Source: Scenedesmus sp. ARA3
Lineage: Eukaryota; Chlorophyta; Chlorophyceae; Sphaeropleales; Scenedesmaceae
DNA: 64,000 nt
Direction of reading: 5' to 3'
NCBI GenBank assembly: GCA_004335835.1
Contig: RWJK01001226.1
Coordinates: 45,482-109,481 of the forward strand
This document shows, in pieces, positions 24,701-36,726 of the stretch. The position numbers were made by a program, and so were the translations under genes. Every line of letters starts with the position of its first letter. Position 1 is the stretch's first letter. Under the pieces are notes generated by a model that was not told the DNA's origin, made no database searches, and was given only the letters and a program-made list of their open reading frames with translations.

Positions 24701-27700
24701 TGGCAGCCAAGCTGAAGGACTCTATCCAGCTGCTGCAGCCGCAGCAGCAAACAGCAGCGCTGCTGGCTGTGCTGGCATTGGCACCGGTGATGTGGCGGCA
24801 CGGGCAGCCATTCCTCTTGTGGCGGTTGAAGATGTGGTGCAGGGCTGCCTGGCAGCAGAAGCAGGGACTACAGAGGCAGCAGCAGCAGCAGGGGCAAGCG
24901 GCAACGGCAGCACAGGCAATGCAGTAAAGCAGGACGGCCAGCTGCAGCTGCAGCAGCTTGTTGAGAAGCGCAACCAACCCTTCGGCCACCCACCTGCTGC
25001 AACACCAACAACAGCAAGCATGCACGGGGCAAACTCTCAGAAGGACACTGCTGCTGTGGCAGCTGCAGCAGCAGCACCAGCAGCAGCGCTGCCTCCTGCC
25101 ATGAGTGAGCTGCTGATGCAAGCTCTGTGCCAAGGCATCCAGCATGGCATGCTGCAGCAGCGCCAGCAGCAGTCCCCTGCACCCCCAGCACTGGGCAATG
25201 CCCACAGCTCAGCAGCCCCTTACCAGATGCACGCTGCAGCCAATGCTTCACTTGCTGCAGCTGCAGCAGCAGCGCCTGTACCGATGGCAGCTGGTAGTGG
25301 TGCTGGCAGCAGTGGGTTTGCTGCTGTGCTTCCGGCCGGCGCACAGCTTGGTTCTAGCGACCCTGCAGGGGCAGCAGCTGCTGAGCTGTGGCGCATGTTT
25401 GGCTTGGCACCCCAGATGGCAGCTGGTGGCGGTCCTGTGCTGCAGCCACAGCACTCACACCTACTGCATGGAGCAAGCGGGCAGCATCAAACACCTGCTG
25501 CAGTCTGGCAGCAGCAGCAGCAGCAGCAATTTGATCCGTCACCATCAGCACCAGCGGCGGCAGCAAGCAGCCGCGGTGTGCGCACTGCAGCACGCAAGGC
25601 TGCAGTCGAGCGGCGTGGCAAGTCACGAGCTGGCAGCTGGCAGGATGCAACAGCACAAGCAGCAGCAGCTGCTGCAGCAGCAGCAGCAGCAGCAGCCGGC
25701 ATGACAGCCATGAGCGGGCCAAGCTCGTGGCATGCTGGCAGCAGCAGCGGCGGCAGCAGTGGCGGCCGCAAAGCAGCTGCAAGAGGAGCGGCAGCCAAGC
25801 CCAGGCGTGCGGCTGGGCGCATGCGAGCGGCTTCTGAACCTCCTGCTGCTGCTTCGGCAGCGGCGGCAGCAGCAGCCACCCGTCAGCCGGCAAGGCAGCA
25901 ACAGGTGCCAGTGCTGCCATATCCTTGTGCCCCAGATGGGGTTGGTCTGCAGGCAGGTGCGGGGTGTGGTGCTGTTGCAGCTGCTGCAGGTGATGCTGCA
26001 GCAGCTGAGGCGCTTGAGGCGCTTGACTTGCTGGCTGGTGTGGTTGTGGCAGCAGCAGAAGAGCAGCAGCAGGAGCAGCAGGAACATCAGTATGAGGTGC
26101 ACCCTGGCGCACGCGTCAGCTGTACAGCAAACGCTGCAGGCCGCTTCAGCCAGCAGCAGCAGCAGCAGCAGCCCATCTACAGCAGCAGTAGTGGCGCAGC
26201 AGAGATGCACGTGGCGAGTGCTGTGTCAACAGCTCAGCAGCTGCCAGCAAGCGACATGCCAGGAGCGCTGACAGCCAAGGTGTCTTCAGCAATCATGAGT
26301 GATGATCAGCAGCTGCTGATGAGTGGAGAGAGCCAACAGCCACCAGCAGTGGTAGCAGCAGCAGCAGCAGGAGTTGCTGCTTTCAAGCTGCAAACACATG
26401 GCATGGCTGCTATGCCATCAGGCCACCTGCAGCAGCATGCACAGGAGCAGGATGTGGGCCGGCTAGTGCTGGCCTTCACTGCTGCACACACGGAAGCTGC
26501 AGCAGCGGCAACAGCAGCTGGTGCTGGGGCAACCTGCCACAGTGAGGGCACATGCGCGCCCCCGGCTGCTACTGCTGCAGCAGCAGCAGCAGGGGCTGCT
26601 GAGGCTGATGCCCCACCAGCAGCAGCGGCAGTGTTACAGCGCGGCTGGACCAAGCGGCCAGCAGCCTCAGCTTCAGCAGCGTCAGCAAGCAGTGCATCAG
26701 CAGGTGCTGTTGCCAGCAAGCATCAGGGCCAGGCTGCCACAGAGTCCATGACAGCTGTGGCTGCTGCTGTTTTAATGACCAGCAGTGGCAAGGCAGCAGC
26801 AAATGACACAGTGTTTACGCTTGCGCAAGGAGCTGCTGCTCCTGATGTCGAGAAGCCGTCGAATGATACAGCCACAGCAGTTTTTGCAAACACAGCAGCG
26901 CAGGGCAGCCACCATCATCATCAGCAAAAGCAGCAGCACAGGGGCCTCACAGCTGCAGGTGTCCCTGCTGTGGCAGCTAAGGTGCAAAAGCCAGCGGCGG
27001 CAGGAGGTGGCGCTGTGCGGGGCCGGCAGCAGGCCAGTGCAGGTAGGGGCTCAAACAGCAAGCCTAGGGAAAGGCCACCACTCATCATCTCTACACCCTC
27101 ACTGGCAGAGGCAGCAGCATCATACAGCAGCAGGCAGCAGCAGCAGGCGGCACGCAAGCCACATACACTGCAGAGGCAACCTGTGGCTGCTATGCAAGCC
27201 AACCAGCCACAGCAGGATCAGAACGACAACACACAGCAGCACCACCGGAAGCAGCAGCGACCGCAGCAGCACAGAGTCTCCAGCGTTCCTGCTGCTGCTG
27301 CTGCTGCTGCAGCAGCTGCAGGGCCGAATGATGAGGAGGGGCCTGCTGCTGCAGCCTTGATGCGGATGGCCTTGGGTCTGCGGCCTCTGCGTGGCAGCAG
27401 TAGCGGCACTGATGCTGCTGCTGTTCAAGCAGCAGCAGGGGCAAGCAGTGCATTTTCAGCAGCAGGTGCCGCAAGCAGCAAGCAGTCAACACGGCTGTCA
27501 GCGTCTTCTGCTGCTGCCCTTGCTGCTGCTCGAGGCAGTAGAGTCTTGCAAGAGGTGTGCAGCAATAGCTCAAGCCAGCCAGCTGCAGCAGCCAAATCAC
27601 CAGCAGCAGCAGCAGTGGCAAGTGCCCGCGACAGTGCTGTGACAGGTGTCAAAACACCAGTAGCAGCAGCAGCAGCAGAGGTACCGGCTTGGGCAGGCTG

Positions 27701-29337
27701 CAAGAAGCGCAGCAGGCTTGGCAAGGAGGCTGCAGCAGGATCAGGCGCTGCAGCAGCTGCCAGCAAAAGGAGCAATTCGTTGCTGCGTGATCATGTGCAG
27801 AGCAAGCAGGAGGTCGGTGAGGCAGCGCAGCAGGAGGATTTGCAGTGCAGTGAGCTAGTGACGGCGTGCAGGCCGGGCAGCGGCATTGCTGCAGGCAGCA
27901 CAACAGCAGAGGCATCAGCTGGCGGCCAGGCGCAGCAGTACACAGCATTGGGTGAGCAGTATGGTGCAGCAGATACTGCTGCTGCAGCAGTGCTGCCCAA
28001 GAAGAGGCACTGTCCAGTGCAGGCTGTTGAGGAGAAGAGGCCTGCTGCTACAGCTGGCCCAACTACAGCAGCTTCTGCAGCAGCCAGCGCAGGTGGTGAG
28101 CAGTATCCTGTGCTGGCGCGACAGAGGCGCGCTGCAGCAGCAGCTGCAGCAGCGTTGGCAGCTGCTGCTGCAAGCTCTGACGATGAGGCAGACTGCTATG
28201 AGCAGGGGATGGGGCAGGCGGAGGTAAATTTCACTGCAGCAGCAGCAGCAGCAGCAGCGGCGGCATCTGATGCCTTGGATGAATTTCAGCCAGGTGGGCG
28301 TGAAGATGAGGGGGTTTCAAGCAGTGACAGCGACTTGAATATCGTGCGCCGGCGCACAGCAGCTACGCGGAGCAGCAAGAGAGCCAGGGCTGCTGGTGCT
28401 GCTGCTGCTGCTGTTGCTGGCACCAAGCGCACACGCAAGGCTGGCAAGCCTGCTGCTGCTGGTGCCGCGGCGTGCACAGCAGCTAGCAGTAAGCCAGAAG
28501 CTGCAGCAGAGAGCAGCCGCGCATCCCTGGCAGCAGCAGCAGCAGCAGTGGCGGAGATGGCTGCAGCAGCTGGCAGCGATGATGGCGGCTGCGTTGATCG
28601 CAAGCTGGCAAACAGGCTGGCTGCTGCGCGGTCATATGCCAGGAGGAAGGAGGCAATTGAGCGTTTGGAGCAGAGCACTGGCCAGCTGCAGGTAAGGGAG
28701 ATGTATGCTATTGCTTTTGCCAGTCGAGGCTGCAGTTGATTATGCATGCATGCTGCGCGGTCGTATGCCAGGAGGAAGGAGGCCATTGAGCGCCTGGAGC
28801 AGAGCACTGGCCAGCTGCAGGTGAGGGGCCAGGCAGGGGTGTGGCTATTGCTTCAGCTGCACACTTTGACACATCTGCAGCCAACAATGCATGCATGCGT
28901 GCTTGCTGTGCGTGCGTGCGTGCGTGCGTGTGAGCGGTTGGTGAAGCATGCATGCAAACCTCCAGGAAATGATGGCATCTGCACTTCGAGCTACACAATG
29001 AAGTCTGGCGCTGGTACCAACGGCATCAGCTGCCCTAGCAGCTCCTGACCCGCTGTGCCAGCTGCAAGTAATTGCGCTGCACAATTTTATGTGCATGTTC
29101 AGCCAGCCAAGAATTCACCCTGCATTGCTGCATGCTGTTGTCATTGCTGTTGTTTTTCTGTTGCAGGCTGAGAATGAGGTGCTGGAGCAGCAAGCTCAGA
29201 GGCTGCAGCACCTGCTGCAGGCGCACCAGCAGCTGCAGGCAGCACTACAGCCACACACAGCAGCAGCAGCACCGGAGGTCTTCCCTTCGGCGCTGGCAGC
29301 GCGGCTGCTGGAGGCAGCTAGGGCAGCCGGGCAGTAG
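21771..29337 (+). CDS. giant bZIP transcription factor, 2,363 aa
   Basis: Exon 21771-28691 encodes 2,307 residues and exon 29167-29337 the last 56. The start chosen is the first ATG (MDLVPHLTQEDMQALQSL); the frame is open further upstream through a CAG acceptor at 21684, so an upstream coding exon is possible. The protein is dominated by Gln, Ala and Ser tracts. It has a Gln/His repeat block around residues 480-560 (FSLQDQQQQHQ units, three copies) and several Arg/Lys clusters that could be nuclear localisation signals. At the C-terminus is a bZIP domain: basic region NRLAAARSYARRKEA from N2281, then zipper leucines at 2299, 2306, 2313 and 2320 spaced by seven, split by the intron after Gln2307. 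The usual N-x7-R has Tyr in place of Arg. bZIPs bind DNA as dimers; the target is unknown. Typical bZIPs have 150-700 residues, so this length is exceptional. Confidence 0.85.
28748..28826 (+). repeat. donor-type echo of the bZIP basic region/zipper exon
   Basis: The last 69 coding bases of the long exon, GCTGCGCGGTC..CAGCTGCAG, recur 129 bp downstream with the junction at 28820 and donor GTGAGG. The copies differ at four positions, all silent (TCA/TCG, GCA/GCC, CGT/CGC, TTG/CTG). The frame is therefore fully preserved. Confidence 0.85.
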
Positions 29338-29351
29338 GCAGCAGCAGTCAA

Positions 29352-29590
29352 GCGCGGCAGCTGCAGGCAGCACTGCAGCCACACACAGCAGCAGCACAGG
29401 AGGCTTTCCCTTTGGTTCTAGCAGCACGGCTGCTGGAGGTAGCTACAGCAGCGGGCAGCAGGCAGTAGCAGTCAAGTGCGGCAGCTACAGGCAGCACTGC
29501 AGCCACACACAGCAGCAGCACCCGAGGCTTTCCCTCTGGCGCTAGCAGCACGGCTGCTGGAGGCAGCTAGCGCAGCCGGGCAGTAGGCAG
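29352..29590 (+). repeat. two echoes of the bZIP last exon and stop in the 3' UTR
   Basis: About 110 bases of the last exon, from CAGCTGCAGGCAGCACT to GCAGCCGGGCAGTAG, are repeated twice in tandem after the stop at 29337, with unit length about 124 bp. The final copy ends GCAGTAG at 29585, 248 bp after the true stop. The copies differ by substitutions and short triplet indels. Confidence 0.8.
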
Positions 29591-31446
29591 CAGCAGTCAA
29601 GCGGAGCAGCTGCTGGCACTGATGCAGCCGCAGTAGCAGTGCTCATGCTACCATGGTATGGCAGGGTTGTGACCCACATGTGCGACACTCATGTAGTTGC
29701 GTGGCACGGCTTGGAATGACTGTCTTCAAACATAGTACAAACGACTGTTAGTTGCAGCCCTTCTTGTGTTGGGGTGTGCTTGTGCTTTAGGCTCTGTGTA
29801 TGAGCAGCGCAGCACAAGACTGACCACCGTGGCTAAATAAAGGCTGCTGCACACTGCACACCGCCCGTCCATAATCGTATTGGGTTTGATGAGCACCTGA
29901 TTCAGTCTGGTTTGCGGTATGATGCCACAGGCAGTGCTGGTGCCAGCAGCTGACGTTTTGTGCGCTTCGCGTGCTTCAGGTGTGTCCACATGCATTTTGT
30001 TCCTGTTTATGACGTTAACAGAAGAGGTCAAACCTGCACAGAACCCAAGATTGATTCTTCAGGGCTAGGCATGGAGTACAGGCTAGTAGCAGATAGAGCA
30101 CAGTACACAAGTTGAATGACAGCCGCAGTTTTGGCAGTGTTTGCTTGGCACACTCGCCTGTTGCGTTATGGCTGCTTGAGCTTTGGCATTAGAGGCTGTG
30201 GGCACAGCTGTGTCCATGCTGCAGCATGCCAGGTTGTCTAACACTGTTAGTGACTGTGGACCCATTTGCTGTTTGGCAGCTAGCGACAATGCCATGCTGC
30301 TTCTGTAACTGCAGTCAAATCTCTTGACCGTACCCAGCCGCCAAGTGCGGTTTAGCTGGGTGCCTGCTGTTAGGCTCCTTTTGCGTATGCCGTGCTTGCA
30401 ATTGGTGCTGAGGTAGTATGGAAGGGGCGTAACTGCAGCAACTAGTGTCAACGAACAAACTCAAGTCAGCCCAAGGCGGCAACGCCAATGCATGGTATGG
30501 CCGTCACGGGCCGTGACCCGGGGTACTACAGGAAGATAGCCGGCTCTCAGACTTGTATGGCAACACTTGTTACAGAAAGGGTAAGGTCTGAAGGTCACAG
30601 CAGACGACACCATCCTCTGGCCGCTACCCACACACCACCAAAAACTGGATGGTGCACACTACTTATTGCAAACCAAGAGCCTGATCACACTGTGATCTGT
30701 AGCGCAGCAGTGTACAGCAGTGCCATTCAAAAAGTGCAAACTTTATGAGCTCGCAGCAAAATGCAAGCTAAGCAAGCCGCAGGCAAAGCAGCAAACATCA
30801 CGCACCTGCTGCTGGCTGCGTTGAGCTGCGAACCCACACAAGGACCCTTCAACAGGGCTAAGACAACAATTGGGTTCGACTGACCGATTGATTTCCAGTC
30901 ACACCAGCAACATACCAGCAGGCAAGGGCCCCTGCTACCCCCACGTACTGATACATACACTAGGCGATACTAATTGCTGTTGAAGACACAACCGTACAGC
31001 ATGACCAGCACCACTGTACATCACTCAGCTATGCACCACTGGATCCATGTCGCAAAGAGCCCTGCAAACGTCATTAGGTTCCTGCTGTCGACCCAAACAT
31101 GGTTTGTCCAACAGCGTCTGATGCGGCGACTTGCAACTGCTTGCTCAGCTGCCCTCTCCTCAATACCACCACAAGTGTAGCGCTCCCTCACCAGTACACA
31201 TTACTGCCCATGCACTGTAATGCCTCCTACCACATGCATATGCTACCTGCTGCCTGCTTCACAGGCAGCCCTCTGTATCGCATGCTGCCTGCAGCGTGCA
31301 GCCGCCAGCAGCAGCAACAGCAGCAGCAGCAACAGCAGCAGCAGCATCTCCTAGAACATCACACACAAACCTTGGCGGGCAGCACGCCACCAGACATGAC
31401 AAAGCCACAGCCGCCACAAAACTTCAAACCCCACACCTCACAAGCC
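29591..31446. other. convergent 3' flanks of the bZIP and sulfotransferase genes
   Basis: No convincing gene. TGTAA occurs on the plus strand at 30304-30308 and on the minus strand at 30570-30574, each roughly 0.9 kb after a stop codon. These could mark tail-to-tail 3' UTR ends, although such spacing is also expected by chance. A CAG run lies at 31303-31345. Confidence 0.4.
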
Positions 31447-31577
31447 TCATGTGGCGAGTGACACAGGCTCAGCCGCTGCCGCTGCTGCTGCTGCGCCTAC
31501 TGCTGCTGCAGCTGCCCCTGCCACTGTCGCTGCTGCTGCCTGCAGTGATGCCATCACCCCACTGTCACCGGCCTCAC

Positions 31578-31610
<33 letters not shown>

Positions 31611-33159
31611 GCTGCTGCTGCTGCTGCTGGCCCCACAGCTGCAGCAGCCGATCCGCAACGCTGCCAAAGCCCTTTTCCTGCAGCAGCGCCGCCAGCCGCG
31701 CATTGTGTGGTTCATAAAACCTCCGCATGCTGCTCATCAGTCCCTCTGGAGCTTCTGCTTCGTACTCCCTCACATGGATCGGTGCCAGCTGCTTGGCTCC
31801 TGGCAGCAGCTTAGGGTTCATGTGTGCCTTGTCCAGCCCCAGCCACCCAATCAGCTGCCGCATGTGTGCTGCAGGATCAGCTTTGAAGTCCTCACTAAGC
31901 CAAATCAAGAATTGCTCCTTAGGAAACAGCCTGAACCAGCGCTCCAAGCCGTCTGCATACACCCCTTGCCACACCATGGCATCTTCCCACATGCTGGCTT
32001 GGTAGGTAGGGTTGTACGGCTGCTGAACCCCCATGCAAGCTGCACGCTCCGGCTGGCGTGTCGCATCCGTGCCAATCCTAGCATAGCACTCCGACAATCG
32101 CTGCATCTGCCGAGTCGCGTTTGCTGTTAGGCCCTCCACCCATGCTGCCTCCAGCTGCTGATCTGTTAGGTTTGACATGGTTGTTGTCTCGTTGCGCTTG
32201 AGCTCCGCATCTCGAAGCTTCTGCCATTTCATGTTGAAGTTTGAAACTGCCCTGGCGGCTGGCTCCCGTAAGATGACCAGGATCCGTGCTTCCGGCAGCA
32301 TGGAGCGCACCCATAGTGGCGCTGTGGAGTCAAAAAGGTAGCTTGGGGTGATGTCCACATGGAACAAAGGGTCTGCTGCCACCTCAGCTGCATCAACAAG
32401 CTGCACGCTGCTGCTGTTGCTGCTGCTGTTGGCTGGAATGCCGTCATGTCCAAACTGCAGGGCAGACACTGCAGTGCTGTCATGCCAGCCGCCCCAAAAC
32501 CACCACCAGGGCTTAGGGTAGGTGTTAGAACACGGCCTAACAGGCGGCGCTGGCGGCGGTGGTGGCGGCAGGCCCGCCGCAGCTGCTGCTGCTGCCGCTG
32601 CTGCTGCGGCCTCGTCCTGTAGTTGCCGCCTGATGTTGCAGATGCTGCTGCTGCGCAGGCGGTTGCTGTGCTGCGCGTACATCGGCCCTCTGAACCCGGG
32701 AGCTGGGCACATTGGCATGGCATCTGCTGAAGGATCTTCGATAGTGCCGTTTAGCAGCATCATGTAATCGCCAAGTGTACAGCCCTTGTACCAGCCATGC
32801 ACTTGGTCCCAAAAGCCGACCTCCTTCTCCGTTGATACACGTAAGCTCGGGTGCGCGTTGTGCTTGATGTATGCCCACGCTGCTGTGGTGCCGCCCTTTT
32901 GCGTGCCAATGCCGATGAGGAAGCCACTGCAAGAGGGGCCGCTGCTTGTGTTGCTGCTGCTGCCCTGGTTGAGCTGCTCCTGCTGCTGCAGCTGCTCCTG
33001 CTGCTGCACTGGCAGCAGCATGTCCATGAGCCAGCCTCGCGACAGCAGCTTGCGTCCAGGTTGCTGTCCTGTATCCGAATAGACCAACTCTGCCATCAAC
33101 AGCAGCACTGCCACTGCGAGGAGCTGCCGTCCTAGTTTTGGCGCCTTTTTCGGCTTCAT
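31447..33159 (-). CDS. Golgi-type membrane-anchored sulfotransferase, 570 aa, intronless
   Basis: A single frame runs from ATG at 33159. Residues 11-27 form one hydrophobic anchor after a basic tail, giving type II topology. The 5'-phosphosulfate-binding loop of PAPS-dependent sulfotransferases is GIGTQKGGTTAAWAYI (Lys88). The 3'-phosphate-binding motif is ILVILREPAARAVSNFNM, with Arg298 and Ser306. HVDITPSYLF (268-277) matches the conserved segment before it in carbohydrate sulfotransferases of the heparan/NDST-like Sulfotransfer_1 group. Several Asn-X-Ser/Thr sites suggest lumenal glycosylation. The acceptor sugar is unknown; algal cell-wall or matrix polysaccharide is a reasonable inference. 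Oddities are a poly-Ala/poly-Pro insert at 184-206 and a C-terminal poly-Gln/poly-Ala tail of about 60 residues. Unlike its spliced neighbours it has no intron and no exon echo. Confidence 0.9.
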
Positions 33160-33697
33160 TTGCTGCGAGCTCCCGTCGTGTCCGATATGGCAGCTCCGGC
33201 ACTGAAATGTGCTGTGGTTCTCTAACTAAAGTCTTATGTGAATGGCTGGAGGTGATGCAGCGGCTGCGCTCAGACAGCAGGCGGTGATGCTGCTGCAGCA
33301 GGTGCCGTGGGGTAGTGCAACTTGTGCACAGTAAAATCTCGGCAAAAACAGGGTAGGTATGAAAATGAACCAGAAATGTCTTCAGTCGCAGCTTACTGCG
33401 TCACCCTTTAAGTCTGAGGGCAATACAGCGCAGGACACAGCTGGCCGAGGCACAATGTGCGATCAGGTAATGAATGGCACAACAATGGTACCTAAACGGT
33501 TTGACTCCTTGCCGTGAAAGTCGCCGTCGAAGCGATGCTCATGGAGGGTGTAGGTTGCAAGGCGAGTGACGAGGCCTGGCTTTCGAGAACTTGCACTTCA
33601 TAAGTGCCCAGCCACTGCCTCAACAACACTATCAATTAGTATTCTCAAGCATACAGTTCAAACACACTTCATTTGCAGCATACACAACAGTCACAGC
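33160..33697. promoter_or_regulatory. divergent 5' region between sulfotransferase and a plus-strand gene
   Basis: This 538-bp stretch separates two divergent start codons and should contain both promoters. It is low in triplet repeats. No specific element is recognised. Confidence 0.35.
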
Positions 33698-35499
33698 ATG
33701 GAGGTGACACAGCCAGCCGAAGCAGCTGCTGACACAGCCAGATCCTGCAGCGATGCTTCTCCGTGCTACCAAAGCACGGGAGACGACTCAAATCCATGTC
33801 AAACACATACCAAAAGCCTTCCACCACGCCATCCTTCCATGCCTTGTCCTGGAGGGAGCAGCTCTGCAGAAGCATCAATGACAGCGGCAGCAAGCATGGA
33901 AACTTTAGCAGGCAGCACCGCAAGCAGTGCCAGCCCCAGGAAGCGGTTAGGTGTCAGGAGGTGTGTCACATTCAGCAGCCCTTCTTCTTCAGCTGCTGGC
34001 AGCTGCAGTGGCCAAGGGATGTGCAGGCAGTTGCAGGTGCATGCGGCAGTAGGTGAGGCACCAGCTGGCCTATGGCGTGGCAGCTGCCAACTTGATGAGT
34101 CACATGCGCAGTGTGCTGGCACCATGCAGACGCAGCAGCCATTGCTACTGTTTGGCAGACAGTGCAGTTGTTAATAGTCACTTCTCCTGTGGCAGTTAGC
34201 AGCTGAAAATCAGACAAGCCTCCAGCCAGCACTCACATTTCCAGTGATGCGCTCCAGGTGCTTGACATTCTGCTTGCTGCCATTTGTACTTGTAATGCGC
34301 ATGCTTGCCATTTCTCTCACACTGCAACCTCTACCATGTTGTTATTGTTTCCTGCAGATGGCAGCAGCTTGCAGCCGCATCCACCCCAGCAGCAGACACA
34401 GCAAGCTGCCAGCAGCCACAGCACACAGTCTGCCTCAAGACCCAGCACCCCTTGGTCTGCCTCTCCTCGCCACCTTGCCAGCAGACTGGCAGCTCACAGC
34501 ACACATGCACTGGGTGCTACACACTGCTTGCAACAGGCCCAGGAGACTGCTTGCAGGAGCCTGGCATCACCAGAAGTAGATAATCAGGCACAGCAGCAGC
34601 CACATCAAGCCTCTGGTGCCTTGGTGACTGTGCCACCTACACCTGCAGGCAGGCTAGTGCCTCTGGGCAGCGCACACTACAGCAGCAGCTGCATAACTAG
34701 CCACCCATCAAGCCCGAGCAGCGCAGGAGCTGCTGCCTCACCAGCCAATGCAACTGGGAGTATCACTGCTTTCTTAGGCTGCATTTCGGGAGAGGCAAGC
34801 CAGGGTGAGATGTTTGAAGCAGGGAGGTCCAAGAGTGTGTGCCTGGGGACGTTGAGCAGGGCTCCCGCTGGCAGCAATGCAGCAGTGCATCAGCTGGATT
34901 GTTTAAAAATAGCACGCCCTGCTATCGTGGAGTTGCCCGGTGCAGATGCTGCTGCCGAGTTTGCGGTGTCAGCCTGTGCTGTTGCAGCATTTGAGACCTC
35001 AGCTTTGGCTGCCGCTTGTTATGCTGCCAGCATGCGTGTTGATACGGACATGCTTTTTGACGAGCCAGCAGCACCTGTGATGGAGATCTTGCCAGCAAAC
35101 AGCAGCTTAGCAGCATCAGCAGAGTCGGCCGTGCTGCGGCTGCAGCAGCAGCAGCTGTTGCTCAACAGCAACAGCAGCAGCACACCGCTGCTGCACATGC
35201 ATTTAGGCCAAGCAGAGCAGCCAGTACTGGTGCCAGCAGGAGCTGCAACAGTGGCCATCCAGGCAAACAGCAGCTTGGCAGCATCAGCAGAGTCGGCCGT
35301 TCTGCGGCTGCAGCAGCAGCTGCTGCACGGCAACAGTAGCTCCATGGCGCTGTTGCAGCAGCACATAGGCCAAGAGGCACAGCCTTTGCTGGTGCCTGAG
35401 CTGCGCTACGTGCGGCGCGGCGGCATGCAGACAGCAGCAGCTGTTGTGCACGTACCAGCGGTTCTACCAGTGGGGGGAGTGCAGCAGCCGTTGTGCTAA
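33698..35499 (+). CDS. unknown Ser/Ala/Gln-rich protein, 498 aa
   Basis: Two exons join in phase 1: 33698-34052 (MEVTQPAEAAADTA onward) and 34358-35499 (TAA). No family domain is recognised. Exon 1 carries a basic run and RRCVTF (Arg88-Phe92 gives R-C-V-T-F), which fits the protein phosphatase 1 docking pattern [RK]x[VI]xF; short motifs of this kind are easily matched by chance. Exon 2 has an in-frame tandem duplication of 56 codons (168 bases), in which ANSSLAASAESAVLRLQQQ occurs near 35095 and again near 35263, each followed by an NSSS..LL..H(L/I)GQ segment. Low complexity and Ser/Pro content suggest a disordered regulatory protein. That is inference. Confidence 0.6.
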
Positions 35500-36469
35500 G
35501 ATGGAATATATACTGTATCATACGGTACTTGGGTTACAACTGTGTGTTTGGTTTTTCACACCATGTTGGCAGCTACGTACTGGCAGCAATCATCCTTGCT
35601 GGTAAATGAGCAAGGTTCCAGGTTTCCAATGACTCAGAGCACTTTCATATGTGAGAACACATTGTGTTGCATGTGCGTGTAATATATGACCAGCATGCAC
35701 GTTACAACTCTTTTTTTGTGTGGTTACAACTCTTTGACACTATACATGAGGCCTGATTGCCCAGCACACAGGCACATAAACATGAGTTCAAGCAGCTGGC
35801 GCTGCCAGCCAATAAAGCGGGTTCTGACAGATCATTTGGAGCCAACACAATCATCAATGCGTTCAAGCGGATATGCATTCATACAGTTTGAACTGCAGAG
35901 GCTCTTCTTCTTCTCAACACATGCAAATCAGCATCGGTGACTGCACACGCATGTGGAGCGCCTGCGAAGCCTGTAACACCGTAACACTTGGCAAGACATC
36001 CAAAATGCAGTGCATATGTTGCACTGCTGTTTGCAGGTCCGAACATGCTCATGCATGCATTCAAGAGTGAGCAGCAAATGCTGTGAGTTCAAGTTTTGCC
36101 ACAGATATAGCCATGCAACCTACTTTGCGCAACTATGCAGCATATACAGCTCAACACCAGCCATAGTTGTGGGAACTCCTAGTCCTAGAAGGATTCATCT
36201 ATGCCTGTCAGTCTCGATATCAAAATGCAGCAGCAGCAGGGCTTCAAACATACACACTTTCTGGGCTCCGCTGTATGACCTGAGAAACATCGCCACATTT
36301 TGCAGCCTGAACAACACGTGCCTCAAAGCACATCACCACGCATTGCTGGGCTATGCATCACAGCAGCATGTGCTGTGTGCGCCCACCATAGGCAACTCGG
36401 CCAAAGACAGCATATTGTACAAACTTGACAGTGCTGCTGACTCAGCATAAGCATAGCACGGTCAAGGTG
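35500..36469. other. convergent 3' flank, no gene seen
   Basis: This is the 3' flank of the plus gene ending at 35499 and of the minus TauE gene ending at 36727. Two minus-strand TGTAA words (35701-35705 and 35724-35728) lie about 1 kb after the TauE stop. No coding frame is persuasive. Confidence 0.4.
35678..35682 (+). terminator. TGTAA poly(A) signal
   Basis: It lies about 180 bases after the stop codon of the 498-aa unknown protein. It matches the green-algal poly(A) pentamer. Confidence 0.4.
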
Positions 36470-36484
36470 CTAGCTGTGCCCTGC

Positions 36485-36515
<31 letters not shown>

Positions 36516-36690
36516 CTGCCCCAGCACCTCGCACTCTTCAAGTCCAAACCAAGTGCGCAACTACTCATGGTTCAGCAGCTATCATCAACATGGCTAGGGT
36601 GCTGGCTGTACCCTGCGCAGCAGCAGCAACTGCTGCAGCAGCTGCCCCAGCCCCTTCGGCTCCACACCAGATCCAAACCAAGTGATGTTG
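36470..36690 (-). repeat. two echoes of the TauE gene's end
   Basis: The last-exon segment coding GLGQLLRRVLAP, which contains GGGGCTGGGGCAGCTG, is followed in the 3' UTR by two degenerate copies offset 112 and about 126 bp, each adjoined to a CAG tract. A shared TCCAAACCAAGTG word follows both copies. Confidence 0.55.
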
Positions 36691-36726
36691 GATTTGCAAT
36701 GGCTGGAGTAATGCTTTCAAACATGG

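Noticed and set aside
22000..28700. Many antisense frames of 60-250 codons over the bZIP gene
   Set aside because: They are antisense of GCA/CAG repeats (poly-Cys, poly-Leu, poly-Ala) and lack starts, domains or splice structure.
28748..28826. The bZIP echo as the true exon end
   Set aside because: Only the upstream copy is continuous with the 6.9-kb frame, and the downstream copy lacks a clear acceptor. Use as an optional exon is kept open as a finding.
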